Positions 1-9,036 of a DNA stretch of 55,662 nt are shown one piece after another. The notes beneath the pieces are model-generated. The model was not told the DNA's origin. It saw only the letters and a list, made by a program, of their open reading frames with translations, and ran no database searches. This stretch comes from Vacuolonema iberomarrocanum LEGE 07170 (GTDB taxonomy: Bacteria; Cyanobacteriota; Cyanobacteriia; Elainellales; Elainellaceae). The translations under genes were made by a program, and so were the position numbers. The first letter of the stretch is position 1. Each line of letters opens with the position of its first letter. The stretch is from NCBI GenBank assembly GCA_015207365.1, contig JADEXA010000049.1:1-55662 (forward strand), given 5' to 3'.

Positions 1-231
1 AAGTTTCACCCATCCCAAAAGCTGTGCCCTTGCAAAGACTCTCAAAAGTCGGCCTGACCCTCTGTGTTGAAGCACTCTACGCCTGCGTTCTCAACACAGG
101 CACGACTCTGTTTGTCCAAAATCAAATTGTAAAGAGTGTCGGAAGGCAAAGCGGTACCTGCAAACCTGCTGGTTGGCTGACAAACGTTGATTGGGATAAG
201 TCGATTTCTAGGTCGCAGTTTTGGCGTCGCT

Positions 232-277
232 CGTTAGCGGCCTTGCCTCCCTGTCGAGGGAGGCAAGGCCGCTAACG
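232..277. repeat. Perfect 21-bp inverted repeat, 4-nt loop
   Basis: Arms 232-252 and 257-277 are exact reverse complements around the loop GTCG. It lies downstream of the minus-strand DUF155 gene, so it could work as a terminator for it. The rest of 1-360 holds no convincing gene. A 13-bp direct repeat (CTCACGTCACCTT) occurs at about 341 and 360, the second copy over the DUF155 stop codon. Confidence 0.8.
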
Positions 278-360
278 TAAACAGCGGTGCAGGAGTCGTT
301 GGTGCACAATAGCTTCAACCGAATCGCTGGCGATCGCCCCTCACGTCACCTTCAAAACCC

Positions 361-1164
361 TCACGTCACCTTTAAGAACAGGTCGATCAGCGACAGCACA
401 ATCTCCACCACAATCAGCGCGACCACGTACCACTCGACGCGCAGGCTGGTTTTGTGCTGAAGTAATTCGATCACCGTCTCGGCGGTGGTGGAAATCAGTT
501 GTAGCTTGCGTTCTAGGGTGGTGTGGCGCTCCTGAATTTCGTACTCATCTTCCAGGCGGCGGTGGAGGCGATCGAACTCGGGCAAATCCCACAGCAGCTC
601 TGGCTTGTCGATGATCTCGACGCGACCGACGATCTTGTGCTGGATGGCGAGGGTAGACCCCAGTTGGCGCAACAGTTCTTTGCCCCAGCGATTGCCATTA
701 GTCGATGTCTGCAACTCGCTGGCGACGGGTTCTAGGCGATCGAACACGGCGGCGGTTCCCAGTTCGTAGTGGGCGAGCACGGCACTTTTGGCCAGCACAT
801 CGGCCACAATTTGCAGACAACTGGTGGAAAAGTCCTGGACATAGATGACACCGTTCGTGGCCTGACCAACGCCCCCTGCCGTTAGGTTGAGAATTGCTTC
901 CTCGGTTTCTGGGTTGTCAAATTCATTGACCGTTAGCGGTTTTAGATGCGCCAGAAAAGAGACTTCTTCGATAGGGTCAATGTCAAACATGACGATCGCC
1001 CCATAGTCAAACAACACAGCACAACCCTGTTGCCCCGCCGACACCATCAATGGCTCGCGAGCTAGATAATCGGTTTGTTCGAGGGCACGGAGATCGAGTT
1101 TTTCGCCGATAAAGATGGCTCGACAACGAACGGATTCGCGATCGTTAAACAACAACTTCTGCAT
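361..1164 (-). CDS. DUF155 (RMND1/Sif2-like) family protein
   Basis: 267 aa. The body resembles the DUF155 family, known from yeast Rmd1/Sif2 and mitochondrial RMND1: an N-terminal beta-rich half with GCAVLFDYGAIVMF at about residues 47-60, then a helical half. A single hydrophobic segment at about 245-263 (WYVVALIVVEIVLSLIDLF) ends the protein, the usual tail anchor of this family. Membrane attachment by the C terminus is therefore likely. The biochemical function in bacteria is not known. It stands alone, with no close neighbour on the same strand, and the start ATG at 1164 gives the usual family length. Confidence 0.85.
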   Translation of the reverse strand: MQKLLFNDRESVRCRAIFIGEKLDLRALEQTDYLAREPLMVSAGQQGCAVLFDYGAIVMFDIDPIEEVSFLAHLKPLTVNEFDNPETEEAILNLTAGGVGQATNGVIYVQDFSTSCLQIVADVLAKSAVLAHYELGTAAVFDRLEPVASELQTSTNGNRWGKELLRQLGSTLAIQHKIVGRVEIIDKPELLWDLPEFDRLHRRLEDEYEIQERHTTLERKLQLISTTAETVIELLQHKTSLRVEWYVVALIVVEIVLSLIDLFLKVT

Positions 1165-1834
1165 GGTTCAGTACGAATAAAAAACAAGAAAGTGAGTGAA
1201 GCGTGGGATGAGCAAGCCTGCGATGTTGCACCAAATGATCCGATCGATGGATCAGTGCAACCCTTTATCGAGACCGTCGTCGTCGGATCAAAAGGCTGTA
1301 CTGATGCTGGAGCAAAATAGCCTGGCTACTCGCTTTCCTGTTGCTGAACTAATAGAAACCAACAAAGCGCCATAAGATATTCAAGAGGTTTTGACCCGAA
1401 TGGGCATTCTGAACCAGAGTCAGAAGGAGTAGACCTCATAAAAAAGATAAGTAGAGATTAAGGTGTGAATACAGTCTGAGATGACAGGCCGAAGCAGCCT
1501 GAAGAGGTGGGAGTGTGTCCAGGTTCGGACATGGCAGATTGATTCTCCCCCGTCAGACCCTTTTCCCACAGGGCAGAAGGAGGGCTGGACTCAAAGCCCC
1601 TCTCCTGCACTGGGAAAGGAATTCAAGGAAAGGACAAGTGAACATACGTCAACCCGTCAGGGAATTTGAGTCAATCTACTAACTGAATTCTAACGCGAGA
1701 ACCAAGCGATACCGTTCGATTGAGGTGGGGTTGCAGAATCCAAGGATGATTTTTTCTGAAATGGGGCACAGTATGGCCCATTTCAGAAAAAATCATCCCC
1801 TCAATCAGCGATGCCATTGACGTTTACCGACATC
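1165..1834. other. Intergenic region with one palindromic repeat
   Basis: Between the divergent DUF155 start and the 3' end of the small zinc-ribbon gene. Short open frames here have no recognisable protein features. The only clear structure is the family E palindrome at 1745-1797. Confidence 0.5.
1745..1797. repeat. Palindromic repeat, family E copy 1
   Basis: Arms 1745-1765 and 1777-1797 pair perfectly (21 bp). The left flank GGGGTTGCAGAATCC and right flank CCCTCAATCAGC are shared with copies at 9233-9274 and 12098-12150, while the arm sequence differs. Conserved ends around a changing stem suggest a small mobile or templated repeat rather than a plain terminator. Confidence 0.75.
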
Positions 1835-2032
1835 TTAGCGGTTGGGTAAGGACGTTCCTTTAGGGTCGCGGTTGATGCAACCCGCCTTTTGGGTATGGCG
1901 ACAAACCCGCTGGTAGAGGTCATCTCGGGTTCCGGGTGCGCCAACAGAATATTCGACGCGATCGCCCAACATGCCACCCGACACAATTTTGACCCCACAG
2001 ACCGGACATTCTTTCTTGATAGGTTCAGACAT
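1835..2032 (-). CDS. Small conserved zinc-ribbon-like protein
   Basis: 65 aa. It has CPVC near the N terminus and two more cysteines at about 44 and 52 (VCRHTQKAGCIN), a likely four-cysteine metal site. The sequence KKECPVCG...GGMLGDRV...GTRDDLYQRVCRHTQKAGCIN looks like a small family I recall only from cyanobacteria, usually slightly longer at the C terminus. Function is unknown. The start at 2032 begins just before the KKECPVCG core; a longer frame in another phase has no such features. Confidence 0.7.
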   Translation of the reverse strand: MSEPIKKECPVCGVKIVSGGMLGDRVEYSVGAPGTRDDLYQRVCRHTQKAGCINRDPKGTSLPNR

Positions 2033-2233
2033 AGCGCAACGCCTCCCAATTCAACAGCTTAAGAATTTACTGGAGGGGTCTAAACCCTTTCTGTGTCGTT
2101 GTTTTTGGCAAAAATCAACGCCCCCAACACTGACCATGTTGTGTTCTCCGGTCAAATTCTTTTTCTCAAGATAGCAAAGGGTAGTCTCATCCCCACAGCT
2201 ATCCCCCTTCTGGGTGGTTGCTGCTGAACACTC

Positions 2234-2336
2234 ATATCAAATTCGGTTGAAGAACCCAACTATTGTTTGCGCCCACTACAGTGCAGCGGGCGCAAACAAT
2301 AGTTGGGTTTTACGGCTGCTTAATTGGATTTGATAT
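2234..2336. repeat. Inverted-repeat element, family A copy 1
   Basis: About 103 bp. Ends ATATCAAATTCGG and its near reverse complement (ATTGGATTTGATAT). Inner arms carry CCCAACTATTGTTTGCGCCC and its complement around a short apex. Further copies at 8008, 9037 (half), 15442, 22608 and 38265. Confidence 0.85.
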
Positions 2337-2342
2337 CAGTAG

Positions 2343-2440
2343 TTATAAAGCTATGCGCGTTAGTTAAGTACGGTTTTGTGGGGGCGCGTCGCGCCCCCAC
2401 AAAACCATTTCTGTGCTTGACGCGGTTGCACACCGCTATA
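2343..2440. repeat. Inverted-repeat element, family B copy 1
   Basis: About 95 bp. Outer ends are a decayed TATAGCG-type start and CGCTATA. The centre is a GC-rich hairpin in which TTTTGTGGGGGCGCG pairs with CGCGCCCCCACAAAA. This copy has diverged in the hairpin, and the compensating changes in both arms keep it paired. It lies directly after A1. Confidence 0.85.
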
Positions 2441-2500
2441 GTTTGACTTGAGAGAGCTTTGGGCCTTTCATAATTGGGGATGCAATGCTCTGTGACTTCC

Positions 2501-3556
2501 TTACGTTTTCTCTCCTAATGTTTCTCTTCGGTACTCTTTAGGAGAGAGGCCTGTCCATCGTTTGAACGCTCGACGAAATGCACGGGCGTCAGTATATCCG
2601 ACAAGTTGTCCAACGGTCGCAATGTCGATTTCAGGATCATCTAAAAAGCTTTTCGCGTTAGCTAAGCGGATTTCATCAATGAGTGCGTTTAATGATGTCC
2701 CATGCTGTTTGGCCAAACGCTGTGCTGTGCGGAGACTGATATTTGCTTTCGCCGCTGCCGCTGCTGCCCCATACTCGCCCTGGGTCGCGTTTTCCATAAT
2801 GCCCTGGCGCAGCTTGGCAAGGGCAAGAGGATAGCGATCGCTCCCCAACTGCTGGCGCAGCTCGGCAAAGTGACGCTCGACAAAACTGAACATTTGAGGA
2901 TTGGCATGACGAACAGGCACACCGAGACTCTCTCGCGAAAAGACAAGTGCATTGCGGCCAGTCTGAAATGAAACGGGGACTTGGAAGAACGACTCATACG
3001 CTTCCACCGGAACTGGCTTTTTGTGCGCAAACTCCACTCTGAGTAGCGAGACTTCTGAATCCGTGCTCTCTTGCAGCAATCGCCAAATTAAACCCGTAAC
3101 GGCTTCAAGCAACAGGCCCTGATCCTGATGCTCACTCGGATGGGCAATGACCAGCGCCACCTCTGAGTCTGCCTGCTCAAGATGCACCGCCGATTGGTCG
3201 GCAATAATTGTCTGATTGACCAAAAACCACTCAAGCATCGCCTCGATGTCATTGGCAAACTGGGCGCCTTTGGCTAAGCCACCCAGCATCGTAAACGGCG
3301 CAGAACGGGCAATTTCCATCGAAATCGCTGTGTCTGCCCATCGATTTGCAATGGCGCTCATCAGTTCTGCTACGGCATCATCCGATATGCGGCTATCTAG
3401 GCGAGCATAGTTGATTGTTGAGAGATCGCTGACTTGGGCAATCTCTTCAAGCGTCATCCCATGGGAGATGGCAAAGTCAAGAATCGTTGTGACGATGCTA
3501 CCCAGAGTCTCTGGCTTGACGAAATTGGCATTAATAGTTCCTTTTTCGGCGTCCAT
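2501..3556 (-). CDS. AraC-family transcriptional regulator (arabinose-binding-like N domain)
   Basis: 351 aa from the ATG at 3556; an in-frame GTG at 3586 would add 10 residues without a better ribosome site. The N-terminal 200 residues fit the Arabinose_bd-type domain of AraC regulators (AVAELMSAIANRWAD, FTMLGGLAKGA). The last about 100 residues contain two helix-turn-helix motifs (ANISLRTAQRLAKQHGTSL; IATVGQLVGYTDARAFRRAF) ending in the typical GLSPKEYRRE. It is divergent from the SnoaL-like gene at 3594, with only 37 bp between starts, so it probably regulates that transcript and itself from a shared promoter. The effector is unknown. Confidence 0.9.
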   Translation of the reverse strand: MDAEKGTINANFVKPETLGSIVTTILDFAISHGMTLEEIAQVSDLSTINYARLDSRISDDAVAELMSAIANRWADTAISMEIARSAPFTMLGGLAKGAQFANDIEAMLEWFLVNQTIIADQSAVHLEQADSEVALVIAHPSEHQDQGLLLEAVTGLIWRLLQESTDSEVSLLRVEFAHKKPVPVEAYESFFQVPVSFQTGRNALVFSRESLGVPVRHANPQMFSFVERHFAELRQQLGSDRYPLALAKLRQGIMENATQGEYGAAAAAAKANISLRTAQRLAKQHGTSLNALIDEIRLANAKSFLDDPEIDIATVGQLVGYTDARAFRRAFKRWTGLSPKEYRRETLGEKT

Positions 3557-3593
3557 GACCGCACAAGAAACTGGGGGAGGCCGCACTACACCG

Positions 3594-4082
3594 ATGACGT
3601 CCCAAGACCAAGGAATGAATTACCGGAACATCATTCCCCGCGAGTTCACGACTGAAATCATCGCGGTTGACGACGAGGGACGCGCACGGGCCGAACAGAT
3701 TATTGAAATTTACCAGGTTCTGTCCACCGACCCATCGATCGCCAATATGCGGCAATATCTATCCGACGATTATATCCAACACAGCACGACGGTCCCTGAT
3801 GGTCCCGAGGCGATTGCCATGCTGTTTTCCTCTTCGGTCGCGCAATATCCTGCCGAAATTGACGTTCACAAGGTCATGGTTGTCGGCGATTGGGCCATGG
3901 CCCATGTCAATTTCCGCAACCTCGAAACGACCGATCCTGAAGATCTTGGAACAGCCGCTGTCGACCTGTACGTGTATGCCCCGGATGGCAAAGTCGCCGA
4001 ACACTGGGATGTGTTGCAGGGAGTCCCGACCCATTCGGCCAACCCCAATGGCATGTTCCTAAAGATTTTTAAGGAGGCTTGA
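3594..4082 (+). CDS. SnoaL-like / NTF2-like fold protein
   Basis: 162 aa from the ATG at 3594, with GGGAGG 13-18 bases upstream; an ATG at 3615 (155 aa) is also possible. The sequence fits the SnoaL-like polyketide cyclase or nuclear-transport-factor-2 fold: a helical N terminus (RAEQIIEIYQVLSTD), the YIQHSTTVPDGPEAI segment, and strands ending in DGKVAEHWDVLQGVP. Such proteins bind or isomerise small molecules; here the substrate is unknown. It is divergent from the AraC gene and followed after 4 nt by a decayed porin gene whose ribosome site (AAGGAGG) overlaps its end, so the two formed an operon. The set looks transferred from a heterotroph. Confidence 0.85.
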   Translation: MTSQDQGMNYRNIIPREFTTEIIAVDDEGRARAEQIIEIYQVLSTDPSIANMRQYLSDDYIQHSTTVPDGPEAIAMLFSSSVAQYPAEIDVHKVMVVGDWAMAHVNFRNLETTDPEDLGTAAVDLYVYAPDGKVAEHWDVLQGVPTHSANPNGMFLKIFKEA

Positions 4083-4086
4083 GAGC

Positions 4087-4714
4087 ATGAAACTGTCATC
4101 ACTGCTGACAACCGTCCTTGTCGTCATCCAGCCCTTTGTCGCGCATCCAGTATTCGCCCAAGCCGCGCCGCCACCGCCTGCCGCCGATGTTGAGATGACT
4201 TACTATGATCGGCACAAAATCGACGTCAGCAACCTGCGTGACTTCTACGATGGGTTGCTCACCGCCGACATGATGATTCACGCCGACGCGATGTTTGACG
4301 CCGAGACGAAGTGGACGCTAACGCTCTACGAGATGATGGGGATGTTGTTTTTCGCCTGGGCTATGCTGCTGCCGATGACGCAGAAACGCCTCGTGTTGAG
4401 GGCAATGACCTGTTTGTCCAAAATGACCTGTTTGCCCAAAGGGTTGTCTCACCCGAACGGCACAGTGCAGGCAAGTTTCCAATCAACGCGGAAATTTGGC
4501 TAGAGACCATTCGTCCACCAACGAGCGATCGCTATTTCGAGGATCATGGGCTCTTTGTCCGCAGTTTGTATGCGGAATATGCGGTTGGCGATCGCCTGTT
4601 GCTACAGGCGGGCAAATTCACCCCATCTTTTGCATTTGCGTCCGTGGTCACTCCAGGAATGTACGGCAACATTCAAAAGATGATTTAGTTCTACCTGAGC
4701 GCGTAGCGCTATAA
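4087..4714 (+). pseudogene. Decayed outer-membrane porin-like gene
   Basis: Starts well: AAGGAGG, ATG at 4087, then a signal peptide (LLTTVLVVIQPFVAHPVFAQA). Reading frame 1 continues to about 4330 (ETKWTLTLYE), after which the matching protein is found in another frame (DDGDVVFRLGYAAADDAETP, then INAEIWLETIRPPTSDRYFED and AEYAVGDRLLLQAGKFTPSF) to the stop at 4688. The third frame carries a short continuation (DLVLPERVAL) to 4714. The pieces look like the first half of a beta-barrel porin; the second half is absent. Near-identical 18-bp units (GACCTGTTTGTCCAAAAT) are duplicated at about 4408-4442. At least two frameshifts plus truncation mean it is not functional. Confidence 0.7.
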
Positions 4715-5262
4715 AACGACAAGACAAGAATTTTCGCAAAATTAGCAACCTTTTTCTTAATAGTTATCTTGGAGTCGAAATATTGGTTGCTTTTAATTTT
4801 TGTCGCACAAAAATTTTTCGAGTGAAACCATCTAAAAAATAAAGATTTTAGAGTAGTTCAACATATTAAATTGTCGCTAAATGTCCGATTTATTGCGTCT
4901 ATTGCCCTTGCTAAAACTGCTTGAAATACAGAAACTAACGTCGTGTGTGTCTGAATGGCTCGGCTATTGATATGACGGAAGTAGACGTAGAAATTTCCAT
5001 CCGTCGGCGAAGCCTGCCACACTTATTACTTTTTGTTGATTCCAGGACTGTATTTGCACCTGATTTCCCAAACCCCAACGACTGACACAGAGTTGCCTTG
5101 TCCAATGAAGGTACTAACGATGATTGAAAGCTAATGCGATAGAAGGTACTTCAACCTTTGAAGACGTACATCTGATGAGGGTAAAGCGACCGAATGAGCT
5201 ATCCCAAAATCGCATTCTCAGGTATCAGAGAACAGAATTTAACCCAGGATTAAACGATTGCT
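4715..5262 (+). other. AT-rich intergenic region, no gene seen
   Basis: Markedly AT-rich at 4730-4900 compared with its surroundings, directly after the truncated porin. This fits a deletion or insertion junction. I see no tRNA, palindrome or protein with family features. An open frame starting near 5124 overlaps the following membrane-protein gene in another phase and is rejected. Confidence 0.4.
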
Positions 5263-5706
5263 ATGACAAACTCTACGCGAAGAACTATACCTATGCTGCT
5301 GAAAATATCCGCTATCCTCTGGGTGATTTGGGGTTTAGTTCATGCCTTCGCCGGGATTATGACTATCTCTGGCGACACGGCGGCTGCCACCGCCGATATC
5401 GCAGATGCGGTAGACCCTGCCAGCTTGGCGATGGATTATCCAGATGCGGTTGGTGCCATCATCAATCAGCACGGCTTTAACTTACTTTGGGCTGGCGTCG
5501 TAACGATTATTGGCGGCATATTTATCTGGCGCAAAAGTGTTGTCGCCATCTTTATCACAGCCCTGGTGGGCGGTCTGCTAGATCTCGGATATTTCATCTT
5601 TATCGACCTCGGCGGCTACAACAATTTTGTCCCCGGAACCGTCATGACTATCATCTCAACTGCGGCGATCGTACTCAGTTTTTATGCCTATTTTCGGCGT
5701 AAATAA
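5263..5706 (+). CDS. Small four-helix membrane protein, unknown function
   Basis: 147 aa; the ATG at 5293 (MLLKISAILW) would start right at the first helix and may be the true start. Four hydrophobic segments are visible: about 12-33 (LLKISAILWVIWGLVHAFAGIM), 72-90 (LLWAGVVTIIGGIFIW), 92-112 (VVAIFITALVGGLLDLGYFIF) and 122-142 (TVMTIISTAAIVLSFYAYF). No catalytic motif is evident and I do not recognise a named family. It stands alone on the plus strand. Confidence 0.6.
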   Translation: MTNSTRRTIPMLLKISAILWVIWGLVHAFAGIMTISGDTAAATADIADAVDPASLAMDYPDAVGAIINQHGFNLLWAGVVTIIGGIFIWRKSVVAIFITALVGGLLDLGYFIFIDLGGYNNFVPGTVMTIISTAAIVLSFYAYFRRK

Positions 5707-5904
5707 TCTGCATCGGCTTGAGCTTCAGGGCTGGTTGCAGCCGTTACATCGTTATTGAAGAGGGTGAAAGCTGCGAACTTGATCTCATCGAGTCTACTGC
5801 GGGAAATGCTGTTGCCTATTTTGTATGGTTGATTGCCTGGTCTGTGATCTCAGTCTTTTTCTTTCATACTTGCAGTGATGTCCCTTAACGTTTAGGAGCT
5901 ACCC

Positions 5905-6198
5905 ATGGAAATTGAACGCTCAAGTGCTAGAAAACTAACGCCTGAAGAAATTCAGCACCTTGAAACGTTAAAAGCTGTGGTGGAAACCGCATTGGTTGAT
6001 GGTGTTCTAAATGAGGATGAGATGGCTCACATCAAATCAATTATTTGGGCTGATGGCAACGTTACTTATGAAGAGCTCAGAACTTTCCACGAAACGATTC
6101 AATCTCTAATGGGAGATGAATTGCCAGCCATAGACTGGCGTCCCAATTCAAGGAATATTGATGTCCTCTATCAAAATCGCACTCAGTTTCAGTGTTAG
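5905..6198 (+). CDS. Small acidic helical protein, unknown
   Basis: 97 aa, preceded by a good ribosome site (TTAGGAGCTACCC then ATG). The sequence is mostly helical and acidic in the middle (LVDGVLNEDEMAHIKSIIWADGNVTYEEL), slightly reminiscent of EF-hand or TerB-like helix pairs (DGVLNEDE and DGNVTYEE spaced about 20 residues), but not enough to assign. It lies 42 bp upstream of the CocE-type gene on the same strand and may be co-transcribed with it. Confidence 0.55.
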   Translation: MEIERSSARKLTPEEIQHLETLKAVVETALVDGVLNEDEMAHIKSIIWADGNVTYEELRTFHETIQSLMGDELPAIDWRPNSRNIDVLYQNRTQFQC

Positions 6199-6240
6199 AG
6201 GTCCGAGTTTGCCTTACAAGTCCAAAACTGAATTTGATCA

Positions 6241-8008
6241 ATGAAACTGAAAAAGCAAATCACTGATCTCTCAAACACCATTCAAGCCCTTGCGCCAATT
6301 GTTACCAATGCCATCAAGAGCGGTCAATTATTCAGCCCCCAGTGTGAGCTGACCGAGGCAGATCCTGATATTTTGTGTGAGTATGATGTTGAAATCCCCA
6401 TGAGCGGTAGATATTTGCTTAACCGCAAATATCTACCGCTCGAAGCAGGCGGCTGAGCAAAACGAACCCTTGCCCGTGGTGATGTGTGCTCATCCTTACG
6501 ACAATCACATTACTCCAGCTTTGGGTAAAACCCCTTTCGGGGGTGCCCCGCAGCAATATCGATTGATTTCCCAAGTTGGGAAGCCTAAATTTTCTAAGCT
6601 GACGAGTTGGGAATCCCCTGACCCTAATTTCTGGGTGCCCGCAGGCTATGCCGTCGTCAATATGAACCTGCCAGGGTATGCCAATAGTGGTGGTCATCCC
6701 TCTGTGTTCTCTGAGCATCAGGGTAAATGCTACTACGAGGCGATCGAATGGGTGGCTCAGCAGCCCTGGTGTACAGGAAAAGTGGGGCTCAATGGGGTCA
6801 GCTTTTTGGCCATTACGCAATACCATGTGGCGGCCTGTCAGGCTTATGGTGGACCGCCACCGTCCTTATGCTGCATTTCTCCGTGGGAAGGGCTTACAGA
6901 TCCCTATCACGATACATTTACTCGCAGTGGCCTCACTGAGCTGGGTTTCCCGGCCTTTTGGTGGACCACTGAAGTCAAAACCGCAATTAACGGAACTCCT
7001 GAAGACTTGATAAACGTTGAAGGGGCTATTCCCACTAATTTTGTCGAAAAGCATCCTTTTTACGACGATTTCTGGCAAGAGAAAGCGGCGAAGCTCGAAG
7101 AAATCACAGTACCGATGTTGGTGTGTGGATCTTTTTCTGATCATGGACTGCACACCATGGGGAGCTTTCGGGCATTTATGAAGGCGCGATCGCAGCATAA
7201 ATGGCTCTATACCCATCGCACGGGCAAGTGGGACGCCTACTATTCCCCCGACGTTCAAGAGCTGACTCGACGCTTTATGGATTGTTTTCTGAAAGGAGAA
7301 ACATCCAATGGATTCTTGGACACACCGCCTGTCCGGCTTGAGGTTCGTAGTAGTCTCAAGGAAATTCATGAGGTTCGCTACGAGCAGGAATGGCCGATCG
7401 CCCGCACAGATTATCAGCGACTCTATCTCTCAGACCAGCAGTCTTTTTCTCCAGAGAGACTGTCAGCTCCGCAAGAACTGACCTACTCAGGATCTACGGG
7501 AAAGATGACCTTCCTGTATCCATTTTCTGAAGATACCGAGCTAAGTGGCTATATGAAGCTGCGGCTGTGGGTAGAGGCACGACCCAAGCCTAACGATACA
7601 GAGCCTCCCGACGACATCGGTATCTATGTCGCGATTGATAAGCGCGATCGCACTCAAAAATCAGTTCCCTTCTACGGTTCTGTTGGCAACAGGAAGGATA
7701 TGGTTACCAGAGGATGGGGCAGAGCCTCCCGGCGCGAACTAGACCTCAAAGAGTCTACTGAATGGAATCCCGTTCTAAAAGCAGATAGAGACGAGAAGCT
7801 GAAACCGGGGCAAGTTATCCCGCTAGAGATCGCGCTGTATCCCAGCAGTACCTTCTTTGTCCCTGGCGAAGCTCTACAGCTGATTATCAGTTCTCAGAGA
7901 ATCATTCCGTCGCCACCCTATTTCAAAGATGTTTCCTTTAACCATGGCATTCATGTTATTCATTATGGCGGCGACTTTGATTCGCATCTGCTGATTCCGC
8001 AGGTGTAA
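6241..8008 (+). pseudogene. CocE/NonD-family hydrolase, frameshifted near codon 55
   Basis: Residues 1-54 (ATG 6241, through DVEIPMS) and the rest (from about 6410, DICLTANIYRSKQAAEQ, then PVVMCAHPYDNH) are in different frames but join into one normal CocE/X-Pro dipeptidyl-peptidase (S15-like) protein of about 590 aa. The 3' frame alone opens at 6404 and has a TTG at 6470. It holds the nucleophile elbow GVSFLA within LNGVSFLAITQYHVA, and the C-terminal jelly-roll domain (KLRLWVEARPKPND, LQLIISSQRI). The break lies exactly in a perfect 16-bp inverted repeat (6403-6440). The family hydrolyses esters, amides or peptides; the substrate here is unknown. If the shift is real, only an N-terminally truncated protein could be made. 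Confidence 0.8.
6403..6440. repeat. Perfect 16-bp inverted repeat inside the CocE-type gene
   Basis: Arms 6403-6418 and 6425-6440, loop TTAACC. The right arm encodes the conserved ANIYR of the family, so it looks ancestral. The left arm is where the reading frame is lost. Confidence 0.9.
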
Positions 8009-8110
8009 TATCACATCCGGTTGAAGAACCCAACTATCGTTTGCGCCCGCTGCAACGCAGCGGGCGCAAACGATAGTTGGTTTTTGCGGCTATTTAACCG
8101 GACTTGATAT
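8008..8110. repeat. Inverted-repeat element, family A copy 2
   Basis: Starts at the stop codon of the CocE-type gene and runs straight into family B copy 2, sharing the TAT at the junction. Arms carry CCAACTATCGTTTGCGCCCG and its complement; ends ATATCACATCCGG and ACCGGACTTGATAT. Confidence 0.9.
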
Positions 8111-8204
8111 ATAGCGCTATGCGGGTTAGTTAAGTATGGTTGTGTGGGGCGCGCCGCGCCCCACACAACCGTTGCTGTGCTTAATGCGGTTGCACACCGC
8201 TATA
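8110..8204. repeat. Inverted-repeat element, family B copy 2
   Basis: Ends TATAGCG and CGCTATA. Central hairpin GTTGTGTGGGGCGCG / CGCGCCCCACACAAC. Same A-then-B order and orientation as at 2234-2440. Confidence 0.9.
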
Positions 8205-8268
8205 AGTAGAACAAATACGGTGAGCACCTGCTTGATAAACTAATCACTTGTTTGCAATCTTGGTGTGA

Positions 8269-8955
8269 ATGATGGCTGTAGATTCTTCATTTATTGATCG
8301 TCCAATTTCTCCACCTCAGTACAACCAACTCTTGATTGTAATTGTGCTGAGGTTATTGATTATTCCCTTTGTGCATAGAGGTCTAGGGGATATTGTGGCC
8401 TCTGTCTTGGTTTTCTACATCACGTTTTTGATTGTTCAGTCGTATCAGCTGAAGCGATCGCTGTTCATATTCTTTGTGTTCATCGCGATTGTTGGTTTCT
8501 TAGTGGATATAATGCTTGCTCTAGGCTGGATTGCTAGCGAGATCACGCCTATACTGACGGTTCAGATCATCTATGCGCTCTTCTTTGGATCGGCAGCGCT
8601 ACTGATTCTGCAACGTGTTCTTCAGGCATCCCGAGTAACCATGGATATTGTTCGGGGAGGGGTGTGTGTCTATCTGCTACTGGGCTATTTTTGGTCATTA
8701 CTCTACGGCATCGTTTACATTCTTGATACCAATGCGTTCTCCAGTGAACTTGTAACCGAGACCTCTTATTCAAACGTACTGTATTTCAGCTTTATCACTC
8801 TCACAACGCTGGGGTATGGCGATATTGTTCCAGTCACTGAAATTGCCTCTATACTTACGGTCTTAGAAGCATTAGTTGGACAGATTTATCCCGCCGTTTT
8901 TATCGCCTTACTGGTGAGTGGATATTTGGCTCATCAGCACTTGCCTGAAGAGTAA
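8269..8955 (+). CDS. Voltage-gated-like potassium/ion channel protein
   Basis: 228 aa; two adjacent ATGs (8269, 8272). There are about six hydrophobic segments, the last two flanking a pore loop with the selectivity filter TLGYGD at residues 180-185 (canonical potassium filter T-V/L-G-Y-G-D), inside FSFITLTTLGYGDIVPV. No RCK or cyclic-nucleotide domain follows; the protein ends soon after the inner helix. No regularly spaced arginines of a classical S4 voltage sensor are visible. It would conduct K+ across the plasma membrane as a tetramer. A second, RCK-type channel lies at 45061. Confidence 0.85.
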   Translation: MMAVDSSFIDRPISPPQYNQLLIVIVLRLLIIPFVHRGLGDIVASVLVFYITFLIVQSYQLKRSLFIFFVFIAIVGFLVDIMLALGWIASEITPILTVQIIYALFFGSAALLILQRVLQASRVTMDIVRGGVCVYLLLGYFWSLLYGIVYILDTNAFSSELVTETSYSNVLYFSFITLTTLGYGDIVPVTEIASILTVLEALVGQIYPAVFIALLVSGYLAHQHLPEE

Positions 8956-8981
8956 TAAGTAGCCCGGCATGATGAAAAGCC

Positions 8982-9036
8982 AAATCCTAAAAGCCTGCGC
9001 CGCCCGCAGCGCGGGCGGCGCAGGCTTTTAGGATTT
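8982..9036. repeat. Perfect 26-bp hairpin, family C copy 1
   Basis: Arms 8982-9007 and 9011-9036 are exact complements with the 3-nt loop AGC. The 26-3-26 architecture recurs with unrelated arm sequence at 21197-21251 and 23238-23292. It lies between the channel gene and the convergent glgA and could terminate both. Confidence 0.85.

Larger units (their letters stand above)
2033..2500. other. Intergenic region filled by repeats A1 and B1
   Basis: Between the zinc-ribbon gene and the AraC gene. About 200 of the 468 bp are two inverted-repeat elements placed side by side (2234-2336 and 2343-2440). No gene is seen in the remainder. Confidence 0.6.

Noticed and set aside
24..275. 83-codon open frame at the left edge
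   Set aside because: Covers the 21-bp palindrome, has no protein-like pattern or ribosome site.
5124..5480. 118-codon frame overlapping the four-helix membrane gene
   Set aside because: Different phase from a frame with clear membrane helices; composition is that of a shadow frame.
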